Shown here one piece after another: positions 7,908 through 14,131 of a stretch of 18,154 nt of DNA; the stretch's first letter is position 1; every line of letters begins with the position of its first letter. A model generated the notes under the pieces. The model worked only from the letters and a program-made list of their open reading frames with translations, was not told the origin of the DNA and did not search any database. Both the position numbers and the translations under genes were made by a program. Where the stretch lies: the NCBI GenBank assembly GCA_009775195.1, contig VSPF01000039.1, positions 1 to 18,154 of the forward strand, written 5' to 3'. The DNA is from Muribaculaceae bacterium. GTDB taxonomy: Bacteria > Bacteroidota > Bacteroidia > Bacteroidales > Muribaculaceae.

Positions 7908-9998
7908 TTATTTCACATAGATTTTGACAACCTTTTTGCCCTGGTGCACGATATAGATACCGGCAGGGAGTGACTCAAGGTTATCGGCGACCTTTTGTCC
8001 GGCGATATCGTAAACTTCAACAGCACCGTCATTCTCGCTCATTATCGAAGACAAGCCGGTAACGATTTCAACAGTCACCTTGCACTCGGCTGTCATCTCG
8101 CCTGCCTTGGCTGTAATTATGGCCTCGCCTACACCGACTGCGGTCACGACACCGTCTTCGACAGTTGCGACGGCTGTATTGTCTGACGACCATGTAACGG
8201 CAGGTTCGGTAGCATTTTCAGGCGAAACGGTTGCCGTAAGCGTGATTGTCGAACCGATTTCGAGTTTGGCTGTAGTCTCAGAGAGCGTGATACCTTCAAC
8301 TGCTATGAACGGCTTCTTGACCACGACTTTGCAAGATGCAGTCTTTGTCGGGTCGGCGACCGAGGTTGCGGTTACGGTAGCCTCCCCCTCGGAAACAGCG
8401 GTCACAACACCGTTTTCATCGACCGTAGCCACAACGACATCCGACGAAGACCATTCAATGGCAGGGTTGGTAGCATCTGCCGGGTTTACGGTTGCGGTGA
8501 GAGTGAATGTTTCGCCTTCGGTGAGTGCCTTTTCGGTTTCCGATAGGGTTATGTCGGTAACATCTACGACGGGCGCTTCACCTGTTTTCTTGATGTATAC
8601 AAGGTCGAGCATGCGTTTGGAGTCGCCACCGGTGGTATAAACATACAATTCGGTCTCTTTGAACAGCGTAAACTCTTCAGAAGTGCTGTTTGTAAGTGAG
8701 CCGGTAGACTCGAGCGACCAAAGGACGGTATCCTCTGCGTCCTCACCGGCTGCCTTAACTTTCACACCGGCTGTCAGACCTGCTACACCCCATACCTGGC
8801 CGAAAATCATGTATTTACCGGCGGGAAGGGTTGTGAGGAGAACTTCTGTGCCTTCTTTAACATTACCGCCAAGGCCGTTGGAGCAGCGAATGGGAGCATT
8901 GTTGGAGTTAAGGGAGTTGAAGCCTTCCATTTCCTCGGCCTCTTTATAGAAAACAACATCAGATACGACGTCGCCATCGTAGGTGACTTTGAATTCCTTG
9001 CCGTCTGCGTCAAGCTTGACAGTTTTGCCGAAGAAGGGGTCGGGCTTGCTGTTAGCGACAATCGAGAGCAGTTTGGTACCTTGCAGATAGAACTCGGGGT
9101 AAACATAAGTCACATCCTCGTTTTCAAGGCCCTTGCCATCTTCAACCAAAGTTGAAAGCACGTTGCCGCTTGCATCATAGGCTTTGACCGTGTAGTTCCA
9201 CTGGGCCTTTGCCGTCATGGTGAACTCGACATTCACGGCTGCACCATTGACTGTGAATTGGCCGGTGTAATCCTTGTAACCGGCAGCAGTGGCAGTAAAA
9301 TCATAAGTGCCATTAACAAGCGATGTACCGTTGGTAACATTGTTGCCGTTGACAGTAATTGTTGCCGCCACGCCGTTTGTCTCGGTGAAAGTAACATCAT
9401 AAGCGGCTTCCTTAGTCCAGTTTACAGTTACAGCGGGATTCTTGATATAACCACCAGCAGCGGCAGTTTCGTATACGAGGATTGTTACAATATGGTCCTC
9501 AGCGTTGTTTACTGCTGCGGTAATGTCAAAAGAAAGTTCCTCGAATGTTGTGGAAGCCTTGGTTGTCGTCGATTGAGTATCGCCAATTGTAGTAATAGTC
9601 CTGTCGGCGGTATTATAAGTCATGTCACTTGACCATACCGACGAGTTATAACCGACGCCCCAAGTTGTAGCACGCTTGTTGTCGGTAGAACCTGATGCCT
9701 GAAATTTAAGGGTGACACCGGTAATATTGCCTTCAATAGCAGAAGCGTCAACCTGGAGATACGTTACGTAGTTAACACCCCAACCCGTATTTCCAAAATT
9801 TACCGCACCTCCGCTAATTTTATTGAAGCCGGCCTTAGCTGTTTCTCCGGCTGCAATTTCACCGTAAGATGTATCCGGCGCGTCATAATTGACGTAAGTC
9901 ATCTTAACGGTTGCGGGAGATTCTTCAGCAACTGCATTGACGGTTCCGAACGACAACACGGAACTCAGCAGAAATAATTTAGATAAAAGTTTTCCCAT
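7908..9998 (-). CDS. Secreted multidomain protein with two Big_2 (bacterial Ig-like) modules and short sorting tail
   Basis: This 696-residue exported protein probably acts at the cell surface or outside the cell. A signal peptide spans residues 1 to about 24. Residues about 27-195 form a beta-rich, glycine-, aromatic- and threonine-rich domain, perhaps jelly-roll or carbohydrate-binding-like. About 198-262 resembles a PEGA-type sandwich (ITVNGNNVTNGTSLVNGTYDFTA is split around residues 214-236). About 266-350 and 352-470 are further sandwich-like segments. Two Big_2 modules follow at about 478-560 and 567-645, each with the ITLSET...LTATV.P..AT.PA..WSS....VATV...GVVTAV pattern. The last 50 residues (YDIAGQKV...LPAGIYIV...KIYVK) match the Bacteroidales C-terminal sorting-domain type. 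No catalytic motif is seen, so binding or adhesion is the best guess. It has its own promoter, a structured leader and a terminator. Confidence 0.85.
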   Translation of the reverse strand: MGKLLSKLFLLSSVLSFGTVNAVAEESPATVKMTYVNYDAPDTSYGEIAAGETAKAGFNKISGGAVNFGNTGWGVNYVTYLQVDASAIEGNITGVTLKFQASGSTDNKRATTWGVGYNSSVWSSDMTYNTADRTITTIGDTQSTTTKASTTFEELSFDITAAVNNAEDHIVTILVYETAAAGGYIKNPAVTVNWTKEAAYDVTFTETNGVAATITVNGNNVTNGTSLVNGTYDFTATAAGYKDYTGQFTVNGAAVNVEFTMTAKAQWNYTVKAYDASGNVLSTLVEDGKGLENEDVTYVYPEFYLQGTKLLSIVANSKPDPFFGKTVKLDADGKEFKVTYDGDVVSDVVFYKEAEEMEGFNSLNSNNAPIRCSNGLGGNVKEGTEVLLTTLPAGKYMIFGQVWGVAGLTAGVKVKAAGEDAEDTVLWSLESTGSLTNSTSEEFTLFKETELYVYTTGGDSKRMLDLVYIKKTGEAPVVDVTDITLSETEKALTEGETFTLTATVNPADATNPAIEWSSSDVVVATVDENGVVTAVSEGEATVTATSVADPTKTASCKVVVKKPFIAVEGITLSETTAKLEIGSTITLTATVSPENATEPAVTWSSDNTAVATVEDGVVTAVGVGEAIITAKAGEMTAECKVTVEIVTGLSSIMSENDGAVEVYDIAGQKVADNLESLPAGIYIVHQGKKVVKIYVK
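8064..8567 (-). repeat. Tandem Big_2 modules inside the secreted protein gene
   Basis: Two related modules of about 80 residues (first about 8319-8567, second about 8064-8300) share the same order of motifs: ITLSET, LTATV, a WSS turn, VATV and GVVTAV. They are a duplicated domain, diverged at the DNA level. Confidence 0.75.
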
Positions 9999-10012
9999 AC
10001 GATTTCAGTATG
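9996..10012 (-). promoter_or_regulatory. Possible hairpin over the start codon of the Big_2 protein gene
   Basis: On the minus strand CATAC (10012-10008) can pair with GTATG (10000-9996) around a 7-nt loop, placing the ATG (9998-9996) in the stem. At 5 bp it is weak, but its position next to a structured leader makes control of translation possible. Confidence 0.3.
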
Positions 10013-10018
10013 CACGTA

Positions 10019-10108
10019 CCGGTCCGACAGTGCTTTATGTTGATTTTTCATGAAAACCGTTGCGCGGACCTGAATTACCTCCGTCCTAAGACGAGAGGCC
10101 GCAACGGC
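10019..10108 (-). promoter_or_regulatory. Structured 5' leader with possible H-type pseudoknot upstream of the Big_2 protein gene
   Basis: In the minus-strand transcript, GCCGTTGCG (10108-10100) pairs with CGCAACGGT (10064-10056). Inside this stem lies a hairpin (CCTC and CGTC at 10098-10090 with GACG and GAGG at 10085-10078, one bulged base, loop of 4). The enclosed GGTCCG (10070-10065) is complementary to CGGACC (10026-10021), which lies outside the first stem, so both can form together only as a pseudoknot. A small TTTTCATGAAAA hairpin sits between. The leader starts from a promoter at 10137-10144 and gives a 5' UTR of roughly 130 nt. I do not recognise it as a known riboswitch class. Confidence 0.45.
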
Positions 10109-10136
10109 ATTGATTATTTAGGTTTTTGTAGCACTG

Positions 10137-10165
10137 CAAAATTACGGTCAACACTTAATCGCAAA
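10137..10165 (-). promoter_or_regulatory. Promoter of the Big_2 protein gene (-33 and -7 boxes)
   Basis: TAATTTTG at 10144-10137 is an exact TAnnTTTG match. TTTG at 10165-10162 lies 17 bp further upstream and fits the -33 element. It is the only promoter in the window where both boxes are clear. Confidence 0.65.
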
Positions 10166-10248
10166 GGGTTATTTTAGGTCTTTTTCATGCATAAAATGGG
10201 TAGGTGCGTTGCGAAATGCGCACTTTTGAAAAAATGTATGCTTATAGA

Positions 10249-11544
10249 TTAGCGGTTTACGACCTCTATGATATAGTCGGGGGTGTCGTCGGCGCGAATG
10301 GGTATGGCGATTGACAGGCTGTCTTTCGAATGTTTGTATTGAAGTCGCGACTTTTCTGCGTAGGCCGACAGCTTCTTGATTTTCTTATTCCAAGGAACGG
10401 TTATCGAGCTTACGCCAGGGTCGGTGACGTGGATATATGTCGTGTCGCCGCGATGGGTCGACGTGCCCCACTCTGCCTTGGGCAGTCGGCTGCTGGTAGT
10501 GCCATAGATGGTCTCGCCGTTTGCCTCGAGCCATCGCCCCATGCCGGCGAGATGGTCAAGGGCTGCGGCCGGCAATTCGCCGTTAGGCTGAGGGCCGATG
10601 TTGAGCAACAGGTTGGCCCCCTGCCCTGCTGTTTTGACGAGATAGCGAATCAGGGTCACGGTGTCTTTGTAATTGGTATCAACCACCTTGTAGCCCCACA
10701 TACCGTTCATGGTCTGACATGTTTCGAGCGGTAAGCGGCTTATATCCTGTTCGGAATAGCCGGCCGTGTTCTCGCCCGGCACGTCGCGCTCGAATATCTG
10801 TATATCCTCGCCCTCGTATGGGTTCTGGTGATGATTGTTGCCCACAAGACACGCCGGCTGCAGGCGGTGTATCATCTCGTACTGCGGAGCCAACTGCCAG
10901 TCGAAGGGGATAGTGTCGCTGTCGTGGTCCCACCAGCCGTCAAACCAAATTGCTCGCACGGGGCCGTAGTCGGTAAGCAGCTCGGTAAGCTGCCGGTTCA
11001 TGAAGTCGTAATATGCAGGCCAGTCTGCCGCCGTAGAATCGCGACCGGTCGTATGCCCGGTGCGGCCCCAGGGATAATCGGGCCGCGTCCAGTCGATATG
11101 CGAATAATAGAGGTGTAACTTCACGTCATTAGCCTGACAAGCATCAGATAGTTCCTTGAGAACGTCGCGTTTAAAAGGCGTGGCATCTACTATATTATAA
11201 TCGCTCTGGGCTGTATGCCACATCGAGAAACCATCGTGATGGCGCGTGGTAAAGCATATATATCGCGCCCCGGCGCCCTTGATAGCCTTCACCCAGGCAT
11301 CGGCGTCGAAGTCGGCCGGGTAGAAACCTTTGGCAGCCTTGGCATATTCGTCGGCCTTGGGGCCGTAGTTGAGATACCACTCCCCCTGGCCGAACATACT
11401 GTAAATACCCCAATGCAAGAAGATGCCGAAACGGTCTGCGGCAAACTCCTCTTGCGACTGCCTTACCTCGGCACTCGGGGTATATGCCAACGACGTTGTG
11501 GCAAGTGCCAATGCAGCAAGTGATAATGTGAGTTTATTTTTCAT
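10249..11544 (-). CDS. Secreted GH29 alpha-L-fucosidase
   Basis: This retaining glycoside hydrolase removes terminal alpha-L-fucose from glycans such as those of mucin or milk. The 431 residues start with a signal peptide (MKNKLTLSLAALALATTSLA), so it acts in the periplasm or outside the cell. GH29 landmarks are FGIFLHWGIYS (39-49), the substrate-contacting TTRHHDGFSMW (99-109), and IWFDGWWD (199-206) with Asp202 as the expected nucleophile. An acid/base candidate lies in the region IFERDVPGE to LETCQTMNGMWGY (250-285; Glu252 or Glu274). ANLLLNIGPQPNGE follows, then a C-terminal beta-sandwich. The in-frame ATG at 11571 adds nine residues before the signal peptide, so 11544 is preferred. There is no SusC/SusD pair nearby, so it is not in a visible polysaccharide utilisation locus. 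The linkage it cleaves cannot be told from sequence. Confidence 0.92.
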   Translation of the reverse strand: MKNKLTLSLAALALATTSLAYTPSAEVRQSQEEFAADRFGIFLHWGIYSMFGQGEWYLNYGPKADEYAKAAKGFYPADFDADAWVKAIKGAGARYICFTTRHHDGFSMWHTAQSDYNIVDATPFKRDVLKELSDACQANDVKLHLYYSHIDWTRPDYPWGRTGHTTGRDSTAADWPAYYDFMNRQLTELLTDYGPVRAIWFDGWWDHDSDTIPFDWQLAPQYEMIHRLQPACLVGNNHHQNPYEGEDIQIFERDVPGENTAGYSEQDISRLPLETCQTMNGMWGYKVVDTNYKDTVTLIRYLVKTAGQGANLLLNIGPQPNGELPAAALDHLAGMGRWLEANGETIYGTTSSRLPKAEWGTSTHRGDTTYIHVTDPGVSSITVPWNKKIKKLSAYAEKSRLQYKHSKDSLSIAIPIRADDTPDYIIEVVNR

Positions 11545-11553
11545 TGTATATTT

Positions 11554-11664
11554 AAGTTTCGCAAGTCTCAAACTCGCTCGCTATCAGTTGTCTTTTGGTT
11601 CATAAGGCTAACCGCTAAACGATAAACTATTAACAGTTTCGCAAGCCAATGACTTGCGAAACTT
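11554..11664. repeat. Intergenic element with 14-bp perfect inverted ends and an internal third copy
   Basis: AAGTTTCGCAAGTC (11554-11567) is the exact reverse complement of GACTTGCGAAACTT (11651-11664). A third copy, AGTTTCGCAAG (11635-11645), sits just before the right end and makes an 11-bp stem with it around a 7-base loop (11646-11652). The element fills the gap between the fucosidase start and the AMP-ligase stop. The right-hand hairpin lies 5 bp past the AMP-ligase stop and might serve as a terminator, though the T-run on that strand is poor. No TAnnTTTG box was found in it on either strand. Confidence 0.7.
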
Positions 11665-11667
11665 TAT

Positions 11668-13323
11668 TTATTTGTACATAAATCGTTTGATAGAACGTTT
11701 GGGCGTCTTCTCGAACTCTTCGGTAAAGATTTGCATGTCTGAAATCTGACTGAATGACGGCAGGGCGGCATTGAGCGTTTTCAGATTGTCGCGCATCTGC
11801 TTGTCGACAGCGGCATCGTCAAGGCCCTGCTTGGTCGCATTCTCGTAGTCGGGATGAATGAGGGCGACGAGTTTGCCGTCGCGGCTGACAATCAGCGACT
11901 CGGCGACGTAAGGCAGGTTGTTGAGCTGCTGCTCTATTTCCTCGGGATAGATGTTTTGTCCCGACGGGCCGAGAATCATGTTTTTGTCGCGGCCACGTAT
12001 AAACACATAGCCGTCTTTATCGATTTGTGCGATATCGCCGGTATTCATCCAGCCGTCAGCGCCCATGCATGCCTGTGTGGCTTCATCGTTTTTATAATAA
12101 CCCTTCATCACGTTTGCACCGCGCACCCACAGCACACCGGGCGTTGTCGCCGGGTCGGGTGAATCGACACGCAGTTCCATGCGGTCTACGGCGTGGCCGC
12201 ACGATGCCTGTTTCTGCTTGTCCCACGGCGAGTAGCAGATGAGGGGGCCGCACTCGGTCATGCCATAGCCTACGGTATAGGGGAACTGGATTTTGCGCAG
12301 GAATGTCTCGACATCCTTGTTGAGCCCGGCACCGCCGATAATCAGTTCTTTCAGATTTCCGCCGAAGGCATCGGTAAGCCCCTGCTTGATTTTGGCCATG
12401 AGGCGGTCGTCGACAAACGGTATGTGCATCAGCAACTTCATCAGCGGCTTCTCGAGCATGGGGAATACCCGTGTCTTTACTATTTTCTCTATTACCAGCG
12501 GCACGGCGACTATCAGCTTGGGATTTACCTCGGCAAATGCCCCGAGCAAGATTTTGGGCGAAGGCGTGCGGCCGAGGAAATAGATGTGACATCCCTTGAC
12601 AAAGGGGTGGAGCATCTCTACGGTCAGGCCGAACATGTGGGCCAACGGAAGCATCGACACAAAGCCGTCGCCGGGCACAAGGAAGTCGAGTCCGTCGATA
12701 CTATACTGCACGTTAGACCAAAGGCTTCCGTAGCTGAGCATGACACCTTTCGAGAAGCCCATGCTGCCCGAGGTATAATTAATCAGGGCGATGTCGTCTT
12801 GATTGAAACACTCGTAGACAACATCGTCAGGAGTGAAACGCTCGGGGTATTTGTCGCCGAAAAGTCGGTTGAGATGTTCACGGGCCTGTGTGAAAGCCTT
12901 GTCGCGACTAAACAATAACGAGTAGTCGGCGATGTTGACAACGCCCTTGATATGCGGCATGTTCTCGTGGTCGAGGTTTTCCCATGTCGAGGCATCGGTG
13001 AAGAGAAGGCGGGCATCGCAATGAGTCACAAGGTGATGGATTGTATCGGGCTTGAAATCATGGAGGATGGGCACTGTAATAGTGCCGTAGGTAATCGACG
13101 CCAGGGCCGCCACGGCCCACTGGGCACTGTTACGGCCGCACACGGCAATCTTGTCGCCCTTACCAAGGCCGGCATGTTTGAAGGCGAGGTGAAGTTTTGC
13201 TATCTTTCGGGCAACATCTTTATATGTCAACGTCATGCCGTGATAGTCGCTCAAAGCCGGCCGGTCCCAGTTGTTGCGGAGGCTTTGCTCGATATATCCT
13301 GTGAGGGTATCCTGGTTTTTCAT
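11668..13323 (-). CDS. AMP-dependent synthetase/ligase, long-chain fatty acid-CoA ligase-like
   Basis: This adenylate-forming enzyme activates a carboxylic acid with ATP and most probably transfers it to CoA. The 551-residue protein has the core motifs: the P-loop YTSGSMGFSKG (183-193), GYGMTECGP (352-360), NTGD (427-430), the hinge GRDKN (444-448), and a C-terminal EKTPKRSIKR (538-547) containing the catalytic lysine region. HMFGLTVEMLHP and the overall layout resemble fatty acyl-CoA synthetases of the FadD15 type. No signal peptide or membrane segment is evident, so it is cytoplasmic or peripheral. It is divergent from the acetyltransferase gene with 107 bp between starts and has its own TAnnTTTG box. 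The fucosidase gene, 123 bp downstream on the same strand, lacks a clear promoter and may be read through from here. Chain-length preference is unknown. Confidence 0.88.
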   Translation of the reverse strand: MKNQDTLTGYIEQSLRNNWDRPALSDYHGMTLTYKDVARKIAKLHLAFKHAGLGKGDKIAVCGRNSAQWAVAALASITYGTITVPILHDFKPDTIHHLVTHCDARLLFTDASTWENLDHENMPHIKGVVNIADYSLLFSRDKAFTQAREHLNRLFGDKYPERFTPDDVVYECFNQDDIALINYTSGSMGFSKGVMLSYGSLWSNVQYSIDGLDFLVPGDGFVSMLPLAHMFGLTVEMLHPFVKGCHIYFLGRTPSPKILLGAFAEVNPKLIVAVPLVIEKIVKTRVFPMLEKPLMKLLMHIPFVDDRLMAKIKQGLTDAFGGNLKELIIGGAGLNKDVETFLRKIQFPYTVGYGMTECGPLICYSPWDKQKQASCGHAVDRMELRVDSPDPATTPGVLWVRGANVMKGYYKNDEATQACMGADGWMNTGDIAQIDKDGYVFIRGRDKNMILGPSGQNIYPEEIEQQLNNLPYVAESLIVSRDGKLVALIHPDYENATKQGLDDAAVDKQMRDNLKTLNAALPSFSQISDMQIFTEEFEKTPKRSIKRFMYK

Positions 13324-13346
13324 AGTGTCTTCGTTCTTATTCTTTG

Positions 13347-13354
13347 CAAATTTA
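13347..13354 (-). promoter_or_regulatory. Bacteroidetes -7 box for the AMP-ligase gene
   Basis: TAAATTTG on the minus strand is an exact TAnnTTTG match, 23 bp before the ATG at 13323. Confidence 0.55.
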
Positions 13355-13396
13355 ATTAAAAAAATTTAAAACTACGTTTTTACGTACTTAAAAGTA

Positions 13397-13404
13397 TAAT
13401 TTTG
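13397..13404 (+). promoter_or_regulatory. Bacteroidetes -7 box for the acetyltransferase gene
   Basis: TAATTTTG is an exact TAnnTTTG match, 26 bp before the ATG at 13431. Its -33 element is not clear. Confidence 0.55.
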
Positions 13405-13430
13405 CAGTACGAATATATAACAACACGGAA

Positions 13431-14006
13431 ATGCAAAAAGATGAAAAATTTGCCGCAGAATGGCAAAAAATGCTCAATGGCGAAATATACGAGGCCGGCT
13501 ACAAACCCTTCTTTGACAAACTCATCGAGACCCGTATAAAAATCCGCGAGTATAATGACACGCATCCCGGCGACATGGACCGCCTCGACACGCTGCTCCG
13601 TTCGATTTTGGGCACGTGCGGCGAACGTGTAATCGCCAACCAGCCTTTCCGTTGCGATTATGGCTGCAATATCCATGTGGGCCACGACGTGGTGTTTAAC
13701 TTCAATTTCACGGTACTCGACGAGGCCGAGGTGCGCATAGGCAACCATGTGCTCATCGGGCCCAACGTGAGCATCTACACGGCCTGCCACCCACTCGATG
13801 CCGACCATCGCCGCACCATGGACGAATGGGCCGAGCCGGTCACCATCGGCAACGATGTGTGGATATGCGGAGGTGCCACTATCGTACCCGGCGTAACCAT
13901 CGGCGACGGCGCAATCGTCGGCGCTGGCTCGGTGGTGACAAAAGATGTAGCCCCCTACACTATGGTGGCCGGCAACCCGGCACGTTTAATCAAGAAACTC
14001 AAATAA
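13431..14006 (+). CDS. maa: Sugar O-acetyltransferase (maltose/galactoside acetyltransferase family)
   Basis: This cytoplasmic enzyme of the LacA/Maa/NodL family transfers acetyl from acetyl-CoA to a sugar hydroxyl. The 191-residue product, typical in length, starts with the family's N-terminal helical segment (about 5-60, with KMLNGEIYEAG at 13-23). It then has a left-handed parallel beta-helix made of hexapeptide repeats (about 75-185). The catalytic histidine is His120 in YTACHPLD. EPVTIGNDVWICGGATIVPGVTIGDGAIVGAGSVVTKDV is present in order at 135-173, and the AGNPAR motif (180-185) lies near the end. Members of the family differ in preferred sugar (maltose, glucose, galactoside, chitin oligomers), so the symbol marks the family rather than a proven substrate. 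Confidence 0.85.
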   Translation: MQKDEKFAAEWQKMLNGEIYEAGYKPFFDKLIETRIKIREYNDTHPGDMDRLDTLLRSILGTCGERVIANQPFRCDYGCNIHVGHDVVFNFNFTVLDEAEVRIGNHVLIGPNVSIYTACHPLDADHRRTMDEWAEPVTIGNDVWICGGATIVPGVTIGDGAIVGAGSVVTKDVAPYTMVAGNPARLIKKLK

Positions 14007-14010
14007 ATAA

Positions 14011-14129
14011 GTTGAGAGTTTAAAGTTGAGAGTTTAAAGTTTAAGGTCGAGAGTATAATTAGATAGACTCTAAGCGCCATAAACTTTAAACCATAAATAA
14101 ACCCTAAACTCTAAACCCTAAACTCTAAA
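14011..14129. repeat. Large imperfect palindrome built of 14-bp tandem repeats, just before nadE
   Basis: The left arm has two tandem copies of AGTTGAGAGTTTAA (14010-14037). The right arm has two tandem copies of CCCTAAACTCTAAA (14102-14129), close to the reverse complement of the left ones. The inner arms GTTTAAAGTTTAAGG (14032-14046) and CCATAAACTTTAAAC (14077-14091) match at 14 of 15 positions, and AGAGT (14050-14054) pairs with ACTCT (14067-14071). The loop is about 12 bases. The structure ends 2 bp before the nadE ATG. It has the look of an intergenic repeat family member rather than a promoter. Confidence 0.75.
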
Positions 14130-14131
14130 TA

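Noticed and set aside
10204..10222. Terminator of the fucosidase gene
   Set aside because: GTGCG/CGCAC forms only a 5-bp stem and no T-run follows directly on the minus strand.
11554..11664. Phase-variable invertible promoter
   Set aside because: The 14-bp inverted ends suit one, but I found no TAnnTTTG box on either strand between them and no recombinase gene nearby; kept only as a repeat element.
11635..11664. Strong intrinsic terminator of the AMP-ligase gene
   Set aside because: The 11-bp stem is good and well placed, but the minus-strand sequence after it (GTTAATAG) is not a T-run, so it is listed as part of the repeat only.
14102..14129. Telomere-like or CRISPR-like repeat from the CCCTAAA units
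   Set aside because: There are just two 14-bp tandem copies with no spacers, and they pair with the left arm as a palindrome; no cas genes are present.
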